From Mugil cephalus (Eukaryota; Chordata; Actinopteri; Mugiliformes; Mugilidae), in contig NC_061781.1 in NCBI RefSeq assembly GCF_022458985.1, positions 3,084,501 through 3,148,500 on the forward strand: a stretch of DNA of 64,000 bases. Direction: 5' to 3'. The notes under the pieces are model-generated. The model had not been told where the DNA came from. It saw nothing but the letters and a program-made list of their open reading frames with translations, and made no database searches. Shown here in pieces: positions 1 to 12,174 of this stretch. Each line of letters opens with the position of its first letter. The stretch's first letter is position 1. A program made the translations under genes and the position numbers.

Positions 1-330
1 AAACAAAAGAAATCATGATGGACTTCAGGAGGAACAGAACTCTGTGGAGAGTGTCCATACGTTCAGGTTCTTGGGAGTCCAGATCTCTGATGACCTCTCC
101 TGGACAGACAACATCTCTGCTCTCACAAAGAAGGCTCAGCAGCATCTCCACTTCCTGAGGGTCCTCAGGAAGAACAGCCTGGACAGGAAGCTGCTGCTGG
201 CCTCCTACCACTCCTCCATAGAGAGCCTTTTGACAGACTGTGTATCCACATGGTACGGGAGCTGCATCGAGGTGGACAGAGCGAGGCTTCAGAAGACAGT
301 CAGGGCAGCACCACCACGCCACCACCACGC
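1..330 (+). mobile_element. LINE reverse-transcriptase C-terminal fragment
   Basis: The translated segment contains FRFLGVQISDDLSW, then a KKAQQHLHFLRVLRK-type stretch and an SLLTDCVSTWYG-type stretch. This is the pattern found after the RT domain in fish L2/Jockey-like non-LTR retrotransposons. The frame is broken near base 40 and the ORF ends in low-complexity CACCA repeats, so it is a dead 5'-truncated copy that also runs off the window edge. The exact clade is not settled by eye. Confidence 0.75.
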
Positions 331-624
331 AGTGCCTCAGCGGAGCTCACAACATCACCAAGGACAGTTCACACCCCGGTTCTCAGCTCACATACATCAA
401 CATAATGTATGTGCATGTATGTGTATGTCTGTATGTGCAATGTAGACTTTCAGTGACACTGATGCTGCTGTTCTCTTTATTCTGTTTTAGCCTATGCAAT
501 ACATTTCTACCACTGCTGTCTGTCTTCATCAGTAAAATATATTTTTACATTTCTTTTTATATTTCTTTTCATATTTTCTATATATATTCTCAATATTTTT
601 AGTATTTATGCTTATTGTTTATAT

Positions 625-1079
625 GTTTGTTTTTGGGACACGGCACACAGCCCTGTGGTGAACTTGTGCTCAGTGTCTGGGTTTAGGAAGGGTGGAGGCC
701 AAGTCTCATAGCCTGGGGTCTGTTGGATAGAAAGTCTTTGATCCAGGAACATGTGAGAATGTCCGGGATGATTGTGTTGAATGCCAAGCTGTAATCAACA
801 AACAACATCCTGGCATCGCTCTGCTGTTGTTCCAGGTGGCTCAGCACAGTGTGTAGCGCGATGTCGATGGTGTCCTCTGTGGATCCGTTCGCCCGGTATG
901 CAAACTAATTGGAGTCGAGTACTGGGGGTAGACAGTCTTTGATGTGCTGGAGAACCAGTCTCTCAAAGCACTTCATAATAACAGGTGTGATGGCAACAGA
1001 ATGGCAACATTGAGGCTGGTTGTGGGGGACCTTTTTGATACAAGTCATCCCTGGTGGTGGATTTTCATGGCAGATGTTA
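625..1079 (-). mobile_element. LINE reverse-transcriptase fragment (minus)
   Basis: The minus-strand translation gives VIMKCFERLVLQHIK, then an AYRANGSTEDTI-like stretch and FVDYSLAFNTIIP. These are the fingers/palm motifs of L2/Jockey-type LINE RT. A stop separates the first two motifs and no ORF is longer than about 65 codons, so this is a decayed fragment. It is opposite in orientation to the LINE piece at the left edge and separated from it by AT-rich sequence at about 450-620. Confidence 0.75.
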
Positions 1080-1427
1080 CTTAGACATGTAGCACCCACC
1101 TAGACCAGACCAGACCCCCACCCCATAGCAATGACACTCTTTGATGACAGCAGCCATCTCCAGCAGGATGCAGCCTGACACAGACACACACACATGAATG
1201 GTTACGGAACAACTCAAAAAAAGAAGAACTGCACAAGGTGTTGACCCCAAACTGATCAAGTATCTGTGGGATGATCCACAGAGGCCCCTCCCCTCAACCC
1301 ATAGGACCCAAACACCCCTACTAACAACATCCTGTCACCAGACACCACAGGACACCCTCAGGAGACCCATGTCCATTCTCTGATGAGTCACAGCTGAGGG
1401 TGGTCATAATGTGACCAGTGTATATGC
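1078..1427 (-). mobile_element. Non-autonomous Tc1/mariner-like element, copy 1
   Basis: This copy shares a long core with four other copies in the window: CATTCTCTGATGAGTCACA, GATCAAGTATCTGTGGGATG, GCAGGATGCAGCCTGACAC and CTAGACCAGACCAGAC blocks. It ends in the GTGGTCATAATG terminal motif. I recognise these ends as those of a widespread teleost Tc1/mariner family. No transposase frame remains. Confidence 0.65.
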
Positions 1428-4014
1428 TGCCTGTTAACCAGTTTATTCTGTTGTATTACCACTGTGAAAATAAGCAGTAAGAAGCCAAGAAGCTTGTGTC
1501 ATTGTGGAGATGTATAGTGTATATATAGTAGTTAAATCTACTTGGATGTACATTTATGGTATTAACAGTTTGAGGAGAAGATCTCAGAACAGCTGCTTGT
1601 TGGGAAAATGTTACGCTTTAGCTGAAGCAGATTTAGATCAAATAAGATTAAAGCGTGAGAGAACAGCAACGACATGTGGGATGTTTTAGACTGTAGATAA
1701 ATCAAATCAAGGGCATCAGGAGATAAGGCAGTGGGAAAAATAATGGATAAAAAAAGATACCTCCTCCTTTGAGTTCAAGAGTCCCTGCAGCGCTCGTGTG
1801 GAACTAACAAACAGCCTGTGTCCTGAATGATATCTCATTCTTCTTTGCCAGAGAGACATTACTTCCCAGAAATTGTTGACACGTTCTTACATAACAGAAA
1901 AACACAGGCATGTGCTTGTTTAAAAAAAAAAAGGATTTTTATTTTTTGTTGCAAAAAAAGTTTAAAAAAGAAAAAACAAAGATTTGAAAAAAGTCCGGTA
2001 GCGTGCATCAAATATTCCAGTATAAAACATGCAGATTCTTGTAAAGGTAGAAGTTAAATGAAGACATCAAATTGCAGGGGTTTCCATCCAGTGACAGAGG
2101 AAGGTTTTCCAGAATTGTTTAATGTGTGTTTTTTAACACATTTTGACTCATTTTGCTGATGTTTCATTGTCCCTTTGCATCCTTTTCACACCAATGAACC
2201 GAACAAGCATGTCTTTGGACCCTACCCCTGCACTGTAACACACCCATTACACCCAAGGACTGTCATAAAGACTCACACACTGACTATCTCTCCTGTCCAC
2301 ATTCCCCTCAATGAGCTGAACCCTGTCCACTAGAATGTGGAGCTTCAAGTGATTCATTTACTGGTATTGCTCCACCTCATTCACCGTGTCCTATAACTAG
2401 TCTGGCTTATAGTTTGTGTGTTTGTTTTTGTATTTGTTCGCATCTTGACAGTAAAATCAAACTGTAAATTAAGCGTATGTGTTTCTCACATTTCAGATAT
2501 AAGATGAAGATTAGATAAAAGAGGAAAGTGTGCCACCTTCAGCACAGCACCGTCACACTCCATTAACTTCCAGAGGAATTTTCCACTGAGCTCCTCCTCC
2601 TCTCTGGTGTCTGTATGATATGAAATTCAGACACTCTGGCATCCACTCTTTTTCTTTTGGTGATGAATTAACATGGAGAGAGAAAAAAAATTAAAACTAA
2701 ACACTGAACGGCTCTCATAGTTTAATGGCCTGTGCTGCTGCTGCTGCTGCTGCTGTTATGGAGTTGGAGTTATTTCTTGTGACAAGCAGCGCAAATGATG
2801 GATGGGAAATGAAGATAAGCAAATTAGTTTGGAGCAATCCACTTTGTTAAGACAACAGACGGAATCACAGCAGTGTGTGGAGGACACAATTATACTCCCA
2901 GTTAACCATGTTACCCCCTGTGACAAAGATCAGAACAGTTTCAGCCCACAGTGTAATGATTTTCTTTATCTGGACATGCACAGGCTTGGAAATGTTGTGA
3001 ATTAGAAAGTCTAAAATAATGAACACTGGCCACATACTGTTAGATAGTCTTATGAACTCTGTCATTTTGGGTCACTTTCTGTTCCATGTGCCATAATACT
3101 GAGTGTTAAATCTTTTCAGCTGTTTTTGGGCATGAAGTTTCAGAATTTCTCTTTCTGTTCCTGTTTCCCCTGTGTTTTTTACTTTTACTGAACTTTTTTG
3201 ACGTCATATGCTTTACAACTGCTGCATTACCAACATATAAAATACAATAGTTTTACCACACTAGATTTCTGTTAAATTTTGTTCTGTTAAATCTTTTGTT
3301 TCTGTTAAACTTTTCATGGGGTGATGGTGACGTAACATGAGAAACATCTTCTGTCCACAGTCAGTGACTCAAATTGAACCACAGACTTAAAATTGAGGAC
3401 AAATAAGGATTAGCTGATTTAGCTGACTTTGTCTTTCCTACGAGTCACTGCCCACCCAGTAGCCTTGGCTCTGTCTTTATTATATTTTATCCAGACGGTT
3501 TTACCTGGTGCATATTTGGGGATGAAGACCACTATTTTACCCCCTTGTAAATGTGAATGTCTTGCTTGGAGGAATATGAAGAGCAATTTCCTCATTTGGT
3601 TCAAGATTCAGACTTGATCTTTGGGTGGTCTTTATCCTCAGACAAGTCCTCCTTATTTCACTGTCATGATCTTAAAATGAGTTCCAGAGCCTCCAGGGCT
3701 GTCACCCTTCACTGCTGCTGCTCATTTTGTAAAGCGCTGACAGGGAGACAGTATATAAGAAGGGTTAAACAGACTTTTTATTATTCATTCTGCTCTAGTG
3801 TGCCTTGCATTAGGGTAGTTCTCTTGTCCTGCTAAATGTGACACCATGCCCCTTTCTGTGTCTGTAATATAGAGTTTTTGATCTAAGAATGAATTCTCTG
3901 TAATGAGCAGTGAACAGACTGAACACTGATCTCTCAATATTTTTGTTCAGCATCACAACAGCTAAGCTCCACCTCTTTGGGACACAGATGCCAACCTACG
4001 CATATAGCCCATGC
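1428..4014. other. Gene-free AT-rich interval
   Basis: I see no convincing exon here. Open frames are short, lack coding character and have no recognisable motif. It contains A-runs near 1921-1975, a (TGC)n tract at about 2736-2756, and a short fragment at about 2190-2300 resembling the AATGAACC...CATGTCTTTGGA core of a fish dispersed repeat seen again at 20.8 kb and 46.1 kb. Confidence 0.5.
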
Positions 4015-4530
4015 CAGTGTGAACCTTTTAACTTGTGTGCTCATCTGTCTTGCTCGCTCTGTAACAAATGTCAGCACTGGGTCTTTTCCTTTTTGGGAAG
4101 AAAAGGGGGATGTATATGACTTTAAATACATGTTTTGAGGCGTCATCTAGTAGAAATGATGTGTCGTTTTAAAAAGGTGTTCCTCCTGTAGGTGTGACCG
4201 ACCTGACGGGGCCACACCCCCGATGGTCTCAGGAGGATAAAGTATAATGTGTGGGAGAGCATGAAAGCTTCCTCATCTCGATTCATGGTCCGGGATAAAA
4301 GACAAAATGAGGTTCTGTGCTGGAGAAGTCCTATCTAGCTTCAAAAACACAGCATCAAATTTACAGAAACATTTGCTGAATGTAACTAATAAAGTAAGTG
4401 ATCTGTAATCCACACTTTTTCAGGGCTAATGTGGCGACACCGGCTGCCACAACATGTTGTTAAATTTCTGGGGAGGTGCAGGTCAGGCTATGGCATTAGG
4501 GTCTGCATAGGGTCACTGTGACACAGAAAC
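4015..4530 (+). repeat. LTR-like dispersed repeat, copy 1
   Basis: Part of this segment (TTGTGTGCTC..CTCTGTAACA and TTTCTGGGGAGGTGCA) recurs in the same order but with a large internal gap at 27225-27400, so it is a dispersed repeat. Between those blocks lie a GGGATAAAAG box (about 4293), AATAAAG (about 4386) and, after TTTTTCAGGGCTAATG, a TGGCGACACCGGCTGCCA stretch. That order resembles U3-R-U5 followed by a tRNA primer-binding site. The LTR assignment is tentative because no partner LTR or retroelement ORF adjoins it. Confidence 0.35.
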
Positions 4531-4964
4531 ATAAAGTTAGAAGTTAAAGCTTGACATCAAGCGTCATAGTTTCAGAATCACTTAGGTCACAGGGCTAGGT
4601 GTCCTTCCTCCTCCTTGTTCCTGTTTCTTGATATTAATTTCTAACAGTCTCTTCTTATTAATTAAAGTGAGACTCTTAAAATTGTTGCAAAATTACTCAA
4701 CAATAAACAACACATACATGTGAGCACTGGAGCATTTAGCAGTTAAAAGCAGCGGTGCAGTCTGGGCCACAGGATGAATTTGTTTGAAAGTGTGAAAATC
4801 ACGTTGAAGACAATTCCTCCAGTTGTTTTTTAAATAATTTGTCATACTGTTTTAGTCAGATTGGTAGTTATAACGCTGAGACCCTAAACTTAACTGTAGA
4901 CGGTAGCAATGCACTGAACTTGCACTTATTTTCCTTAAGAAAAATTCAAGTTGCGTTTGTTAGT
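4531..4964. other. No recognisable feature
   Basis: AT-rich sequence with no long ORF, no convincing splice-bounded exon and no repeat structure that I can identify. Confidence 0.4.
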
Positions 4965-6547
4965 TGTGTGCTTGTTAATGAAAAACTGCATCAACACAGG
5001 AACTGTTCCCAAGTGTTGGAAACACTCAACTATTGTCCCTGAACGACCTGCGCCCAGTGGTCCTCTCCTCCTAGGTGATGAAGGCTATGGAGAGGCTCGT
5101 GAGGCAACACATTCTCACCCTGACCGATTCACAACTTGACCTGCTTCAATTTAATATCCAAACCCCAAAGGTGTCAATGATGCTAAATTCTTCATCATCA
5201 ACACTATCCACAGACACCTGGAGCTTCCCAACACCTCCGCCAGACTCCTGTTTGTTGACTTCTCCTCAGCCTTTAACACCCTGAAACCGCACATGCTAGC
5301 AGAGAGAATCCACTGGGACTTCAACTTGAGCAGCCAGCTCATCCTCTGGATCCTGGTCCACTGGCTCCCCACAAGGCTGTGTGCTTTTTCCGCTGCTCTT
5401 CATTCTGTACACCGACGAGTGCAGATCAGCGCACCCCAACTGTGGTGAAGTTTGCTCATGACACAGTTCTACTACACATTCATTGACACATATGACACAG
5501 TTCTCCTGTCCCTCCTGTCCGGTCCCTCCCTCCACCATGGTCCCGCTCTGCAGCAGTTTGTAGAGTGGTGTGACTCTTCCTGTCTGGAGCTGAATGTCAG
5601 CAAAACGAAGGAGATGGTGGTGGTGGACCTACCCCAGCAGCCAACAGGAACTGGCGGCGGCTGTCACTACTATGATCCACGGTTCTCCTTTCGAGACAGT
5701 CGAGGAATACAGATACCTGGGAACCATCCTGGACTGCCAACTGAGGATCTCTTCCAACACTGAAGGGATCCTGAGGAAGTGCCACCAGAGGATGTACCTA
5801 CTAGGGAAACTGAACTCTTTTTCTGTTAGTAAGAACATCTTGCTGACATTCTACTACACATTCATTAAAAGTGTTTTAACTTTCTCCATATGTTGCTGGT
5901 ATCATTCCGTAACTGTTCAGGATAGGAACCGTCTGCATAACGTTGTCAAGATGTGTTCTAAGATTATTGGACTCCCTGCTCACCACCTGAGCACTGTGTA
6001 CGAGCAGCAGGCTAGCAGCCTGGCTCGTCGAATTCTCAAGGTCTCAACCCGTGCTCTGTTTCCAGCATTTGAGCTGCTGCCGTCTGGACGCAGGTTCCGA
6101 TGTCTGGCCTGTAAGACCCAGAGGAGGAGAGCAACCTTTGTTCCCAATGTTATTCTCCTCTTTAACTCTAAGAAGTCTAAGACAGTTACAGTAACTTAAG
6201 TCCTCCTGTGTTACACCCAAGTGCAATATCACATGTCCTTGAGCAATAATACAATGTCACTTTAACTACAATGTCACTTTAGTTTTATCCATGCCTCACT
6301 TTATTTATTTGTCATACTTTATCTGCTGTTTTACATTTTTTACATATTGGCCTTGATATTATTTTCCACAATTCATCTCTCTCTCTCTTCTGTTACTGGC
6401 AGTAGGCCTGCCATTGTACATAATGTGCTGTTTTTGCCAACTTTTGTGATTTTGATTTTTACTCTTATTTTACGTACCACTCTTCGCCCTCCTAATTGCC
6501 CTTCAGGGATACATTTTTTTTTCTGATTCTGATTCCGATTCTGATCC
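4965..6547 (+). mobile_element. LINE (L2/CR1-like) 3' half with its tail
   Basis: Frames in order show a KAMERLVRQHI RT finger motif (about 5078), FVDFSSAFNTL palm residues (about 5250), CLELNVSKTKEM (about 5580) and then EEYRYLGTILDCQL. A 201-residue frame (5594-6199) runs through the post-RT domain. The element ends in a repeated TTCTGATTCTGATTCCGATTCTGAT-type tail near 6520-6547. Several frameshifts and stops break the RT, including loss of the catalytic YADD region around 5430-5470 (read as FAHDTVL). It is a 5'-truncated, inactive copy. Confidence 0.85.
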
Positions 6548-7211
6548 ATCACTCCAAGTGGAGGTGTATGTTATGCTACTGTTTTTCTCTCTCCTCTTCG
6601 GTAACCATTGGGACATGTCTTTATAAATACAATTAACTGAGGCTGCCAGCCTCTCAGGGCAGGCTGGCATCAAGAATGCCAACTTAATTTTAACGCTTAC
6701 TATGCTAAGTATGCAGGATGCTGCAATAAAATCTACTCCATGTCAGCTACCTGTTTTGTCAATATTTAATTGCATTAGAATCTGTCTAAACCATAGACAT
6801 AAATATGGACGGCAGAACTGCTCCTCAGTAGTGAAGCTTAAGCAAGTGGAGCTCCTCCTGGTGACTGGCTGCTGTATAATTCATAAGCTACTGTGGCACC
6901 TGGAATAAGATTTCATTATGCTTATTACAGCCAGTTATCTTATTGTACAATTTGTTCAAACATGTATTATTGCACTCGCCAATAGGTGGCAGTATAAGCT
7001 TTGACATAGTAGTAGCAAATCATATAGATGGAGAGTGTGTTGTGATTGAAAAAAAAGATGCTCTTGGTTAGTGTGTGGATGTGTGCGCCAGGTGCTGAAG
7101 TACCTGCAGCTTGTTGTAAGTTTTACCTGTCCCACCGGTGAAGTAATAAACTCTATGTTTTTTACACCACATCAATGTGTGCAAGCGGTGTAACACTACT
7201 ACATCTGTTGT
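6548..7211. other. Gene-free interval with a short dispersed-repeat piece
   Basis: The stretch CCATAGACATAAATATGGACG (about 6791-6811) resembles CATAGACTGGACATAAATATGGAC-type blocks in the 8.6 kb and 12.75 kb repeats, so at least 6785-6900 is part of a dispersed element. I found no exon. Confidence 0.4.
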
Positions 7212-7571
7212 TGAGAATAGATATGGGCCTTCTCTTAGTGGGGGTCTTTAGGTCCTATGGCTTGAGTCTCTGTGGATCATCCTATAGATCCTCGATCAGT
7301 TTGTGATCTACCTTGTACTGGTCTTTATGTTTTTTTTTTTTTTTAGATGTTCCTGAAGCGTTTGTGTGTGTGTGTCTATGTAAGGTTGTCTGTGTCATTG
7401 CTATAGGGTGGGGGTGTCTGGTCTGGTCTAGGTGGGTGCTACATGTCTAAGTAACATCCACATAAATGCCAGGTCCAACAGTTTCCCAGCAGAACACTGA
7501 ATTGGCACAAGTTGGTCAATGTTATTTACTTATCCTGTCAGTGGTTTTAATGTAGTGGCTGATCGGTGCAT
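7212..7571 (+). mobile_element. Non-autonomous Tc1/mariner-like element, copy 2
   Basis: Same family as the element at 1078, in the opposite orientation. It carries TGTGGATCATCCTATAGAT, a GTGTGTGTGTGTCT run, GGGTGGGGGTGTCTGGTCTG, AGTAACATCCACATAAATGCC and TTCCCAGCAGAACACTGAAT. It ends CTGTCAGTGGTTTTAATG followed by TGGCTGATCGGTG, which matches the family's terminal repeat. There is no transposase coding capacity. Confidence 0.65.
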
Positions 7572-8364
7572 TTGGTAGCTACAGGGAGTTTAGTCTTTTC
7601 TCTTGATACACGCTGTTTTGTAAAGCTCTTCATTTTACTGGATCTCTACAGAAAAACAACAGAGGGGGAGGATGCAAAGTTGACGTGACCTATGACCTAT
7701 TAGAGCATTAATAGTTTTGCCACCATGTGACCTGCAATACGTGGATCAAAAGTCTGTGTACCTATATTCCTATATACTGTATTCCCTCAAGTGACTTGAA
7801 AGGAAAATGATAAAGGAAAGAAAAGTAATCTTTCTAAGCTGTGACTCAGCCCCTGGTTTCCACAAATAGTCTTTCTATATCAGCACTCATCACTCATGTT
7901 GCCTCGATATTGTGAGTCAGTGGTCGCGGCTGCTTCCGTCCTCCACGCACTGTCTGTCACAACTTTTCGGAGGGCCGGTGCAGGTTCATATTGGACCGTT
8001 TTAAAATTCTTGGCCATTTTGGGGAGTTAAAATTAGCTCGCCGGCACTCAACGGCTCCTCATTCAGAACTTATTACGCCCTGAAGCAGAGTGGGAATGTT
8101 GACGAATGACGACGACACATTTTCCAGTTAAAAGCATATTCTCACAGCAGCTACAGCAGAAGATGTGAATGTTCTGCGGTCTAACGTACAAAAAATGCTC
8201 CTGAAACCAGTATAAACCAGTCTTAACAATAAAACCACTGACAGGATGAATATTTTCACATGAAAAACAACAAAATACCTAACGGAGACGTCTTTTAAAA
8301 GCTTTTTGATCATGTCAGATTTTGTTACATTAAAACATTTCCAGCATAAACAGGTGCAGGTCAG
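7572..8364. other. No recognisable gene
   Basis: Unassigned intergenic DNA. A slightly more GC-rich patch at 7915-8070 (GTGGTCGCGGCTGC.., CTCGCCGGCACTC) contains a few CpGs, but I see no ORF, TATA-like box or exon attached to it. Confidence 0.35.
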
Positions 8365-9251
8365 AATTAGTTATTTGGTGCTATCGAAACAGGATGTGAC
8401 ATCATGATAAATACCAGTTGCCATGCCAAGTGCTCTGTGAAAACAGTCCTGAGGGACTGTGACAGTATGAAAACATAAACAAAGGAACAAGTACAGTGTG
8501 TAATCCAACATTTCCTTGTACCTGGTGGAGGTAGAGCAGAGCGCTCCACTCTTGGACTATTTTGTGCTGACCCTGGCTCCAAAATCACAAGATGGCCTGC
8601 CCGTATCCTGGGGAAACAGCGCCAGTTTAGCCAATAACAGGAAGTGGGGACGCATTGTCCATATTTATGTCCAGTCTATGAGTGTGCATCTATTAGCTTA
8701 TGACAGAGTCTTACACCTTAGCAGGACACATCGCTGTCTCTGTCTCTGAAGGTTAAAATTTAACCAAACTGTCAACCAAAGGAAGTTTCTTGATGAATCG
8801 TGAAGTTCCTCTACAGTTGGATTTGTTTCTAGAGAGTGACCTCCTATGGATTTGGACTCATTGTTGATGGTTTAGTCAAGTCAAGTTAAAATGTGCGCAC
8901 ATAGTGAGGTATCAATTAAGAATCTATGTGTTTCAATAGGTGACAACAGTAGTAGCTATATATCAGCCACCGGGGCTGGGTCAACAAGTTTCTGATTACT
9001 TGCTCTTTTTGTTTGAACAACCCATTATGTTGGGTGTGTTGTACTGTCCCACCCTACCTGCTTAACTACCTTATCTTATCTTTAATTTTCCCCTTTCTTA
9101 TCTGTTCTTATCTGTTTTTGTGTTCTTTCAGTTTTACCCCAAGTAATACTGAAAGAATGTCATGTGATTTAGACATGTTTGATGTCTTGAACAGTTGGTA
9201 AGAGACAGATTTAAATATAGTCACTACTGAAAGTGTACGATATCATTGGCA
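8365..9251 (+). repeat. Inverted-repeat segment A-B, left copy
   Basis: Matches the reverse complement of about 12175-13059 along nearly its full length. Anchors include TTTGGTGCTATCGAAACAGG/CCTGTTTCGATAGCACC, the TCCCCAGGATACGGGCAGGC type core, and AGTGTACGATATCATTGGCA/TGCCAATGATATCGTACACT. Short frames at 8516 and complement 12879 encode the same peptide (DYFVLTLAPKSQDGLPVSWG..) only because the DNA is shared. The core resembles a common fish DNA-transposon-derived repeat. I do not claim a coding function. Confidence 0.85.
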
Positions 9252-11156
9252 TCTGAGGACTGTGCTGATGTGTTCTACCTTCTCTTTCTTAATTGCTCTT
9301 CTCATTTTTTGTATTTTGGTTTTAACGTCATCATGTGATCATGTGACCACTTATCCTCTAGAGCAGGGGTGTCAGGGGTTCTTTCATTTTCTCTTTTTTT
9401 ATCTTGTTTATCTGTTATTTTGTTATCTTTGATATATACTTTTGTGTGTTTGGCCCAAGTCCCATACACTAACAAGGAAGAAGTGGAGTTTATGACCTAT
9501 AGTGCAGATGGACACCATCACTTTTTAACAGCAGTTCAGCCATCCATCTTTATACAGTCTATGCTTCACACTCATTGTCCAAAGGCATCTACAATAATAC
9601 AGTAGAATTATTTAAAATGTTTTAATATCACAGCCACAGCAAGGTACACCACATACACCCAACCCAAGTTTTTAACGCACCATAACTTAGGCGACTATCC
9701 AGGATCGGGCAGGGTGAGTGTGGGGTACAGGACAGTAGTGTGCTGCAGTCCTCTGACCCACCCGACCCTCCTGCTTTCCCCCTTTCCTAATGTACCACAC
9801 CACATCCAGGGTCACAGGCTCGAGGGACCTAGTCCTCCGCTGGTAGGGGCTCTTGGGCCAGTGGTCTGTGGCCCCAAGGCGGCTGGTTGGGATAGCTACT
9901 TAGATTCTCTGTTGTCCTCATGGCTGGGCTTTGTCTCCCGGTGCTATATGGCGACGGGTCTGTGGCGGCTCCCTAGGGGCCTTTGTCAGTCCGCATAGGT
10001 CTGCGCCTCCTAAATGATCAACATATACTCTATCAACCTCTTCATATATAACTTTTACTGTAGGTAATACAAACATGAAATAAAAATCTTACTGGCAAAA
10101 TAGTTAAAACATGACTTTAATTGTAATTAGGTTATTTTTCATTTCACAATAATGTTTTCACATTAACACTGTAAAACAACTGCTGAGACATTGTTTTCAC
10201 CTATCAATTTTGCTGTGTTTACACAAATGTGATGATCTTTACATTAAACTAAATAGAGTAATTGTCAGCTGCTGTAAGGAAGAACTCCTTCTGCTTGATA
10301 ACACTATTTACCAGCTACAGACATGTGGATCTATGGATGGAAGGATGATAGATGGAGCCAAATCTGTGCAGCCCTCTGAAAAGAAATGACAAAACTTTAG
10401 AAGATTATCACAAATATTTAATTATGCATCAGGATTTATTAAAAAGGAAGAATCATCTCCGAAAGCATGTTTGTTAAAGTGTTTGACAGAAAGAGCTGTG
10501 AAAAAGTCTGGAACTCGAGCTCATTGTGTCAAACGTTTCAACAAACGTTTCAACAAACGTGTCTCATCAAGAGAGATACCAAAGAAACACCAAACAAAGA
10601 CCAAATCTCAGAGTCATAAATCCCCTCATAGCAGTTCTAATGTTCTAATATATTTTATATACTGTATATATTTTTGATGTGATGTGGAGTAGGCTACATA
10701 GGCTGACATCTCATTCTCCCAACCCACTGACTTAACTGACTGACCACATTTAGCAACGCCATGACTTACCTTATTCTCCTTATAATCATCTAATCTGTAA
10801 ATAGTTAAACTGTTTCACTGTAGTTAAACTCAATTCAAGGTCAGACTTCAGTTTTGTTCAGAATACGGTGTTCTCACTTCAGTGTGAGTGACCGCATGAT
10901 AAAAGATAACAAAAGAAGAGATAAAGAAAAGTGAAAATGAAAGAACATATAAGGCAGCCAAGTGGGGTAAATAAAAAGAGTTACAGCAGCACATGTTATC
11001 GCTAAAGTAAAATAAAATACCACAGGTAAATCTGCCACCATGTTTAGTTTAAGATGAACTATTATTCCAAATATTAAGTCACAGGAATCCGTCAGCTTTT
11101 CATTTCATCTTGAGGTGATAAAAGTTTTGATGGTGTTCTGTTATAAGTGCTCTTAG
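8909..11156 (+). repeat. Large inverted repeat, left arm (segments B-C)
   Basis: The arm is mirrored by 14134-16346 on the other strand. Left outer end GGTATCAATTAAGAATCTAT pairs with ATAGATTCTTAATT..GATACC. Inner end ATGGTGTTCTGTTATAAGTG pairs with CACTTATAACAGAACACCAT. Conceptual translations of two mirrored ORFs (9369-9605 against complement 15528-15764, and 9714-9998 against complement 15135-15419) are identical residue for residue. The arms are therefore very similar and either young or homogenised. I recognise no protein domain in these ORFs. Confidence 0.9.
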
Positions 11157-12174
11157 AAATGCTGCAGTATGTTGTTTCAGAGAGACATAAAGCAAAACAA
11201 AAGGAACTGTTAAAAAGGCAATGTATTCAAACAAGATACTAAGTACTGCAATTGGCATAAATCTCTTCTGAAAGCTGCTGCACCGGTTGAAATTGAAGTG
11301 CCCCGTTTTAAATCATAACCTCCTGTTTTTGACGGTAGGGCCGGGACAGGACAGCTTCTGGGTCGGAGTCCAGAACACCTGTTAGTGACGCATGCTCTAA
11401 AGCACAGGTATCAAACATATGGCCCGCGGTCCAAAACTGGCCTGGAAGAAGGGTCTAATCTGGCCCACAGCATTAATTTGCAAAGTGTGTAAATTACAGA
11501 AAAGACTGAAGTGTTTCAATGAAATGTTCCTTTATTAAATGTAAAAATTCTCATAATTTCCTTGTTTTTCGTTGGATTAAAACAAACGGAAACAATCTGG
11601 AGTTGTTGTTACGCATATGTTATCATGCTGTTATGTAACTGGTCTGGTCTCGCCCACTTGAGATCAAATTGAGCTGAATGTGGCCTCCGAACTAAAATCA
11701 GTCTGACACCCCTGCTCTAGAGGATGAGTGGTCATTGGTAATAGATGGATGGATGATTCTGTATTGAGGCTGCAAACTTAAAAGAAGGCATTTTCACTTG
11801 TTTGAATTATGTAAAAGAAAAGAAGTGGTGTAGTTTTGAATACTACAAAGACCACATCAGGCCTGCCTTAGATCTTGGTATATTCTTCCAACACTCAGAC
11901 ATAAATTTGAACATTCACGTTAAAACCAAATACAGAAAAGCATTTAACACTTCAGTTCAGTTTTTCTACAGTGCATATCTGAACTAACCCTTGCCACAGG
12001 GCTCGGACTGAGGTCTCTCACCCAGCTCTTTTAAATAAGCAGTTAAAACTGTTTATGTTTTATGTAGAGCACTTTTTTTGTGAATGATGCTATAACTTCC
12101 TCTGGCTTACAGTTAAAGTACATAGATTTTGATTTGAGTCTTACAAACATCAAATTTATACTAAATCGTGCAAA
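11157..12174. other. Spacer between repeat arms, first part
   Basis: Contains a short hAT-like non-autonomous element (11402-11717, listed separately) and AT-rich sequence. Its 11703-11738 end (CTGACACCCCTGCTCTAGAGG) is the mirror of the CCTCTAGAGCAGGGGTGTCAG found at about 9356-9376 inside the left arm. A small ORF (11802-11987) has no recognisable domain. Confidence 0.4.
11402..11717. mobile_element. hAT-like non-autonomous element
   Basis: Ends read CACAGGTATCAAACATATGGCC on the left and CAGTCTGACACCCCTG on the right, giving short imperfect terminal repeats of the CAGGGGTGTCAAAC type. The internal GGCCCGCGG.. and TGGCCTCCGAACTAAA motifs are typical of a family common in vertebrates. Flanks CTCTAAAG (left) and CTCTAGAG (right) look like an 8-bp target duplication with one mismatch, as expected for hAT elements. 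Confidence 0.55.
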
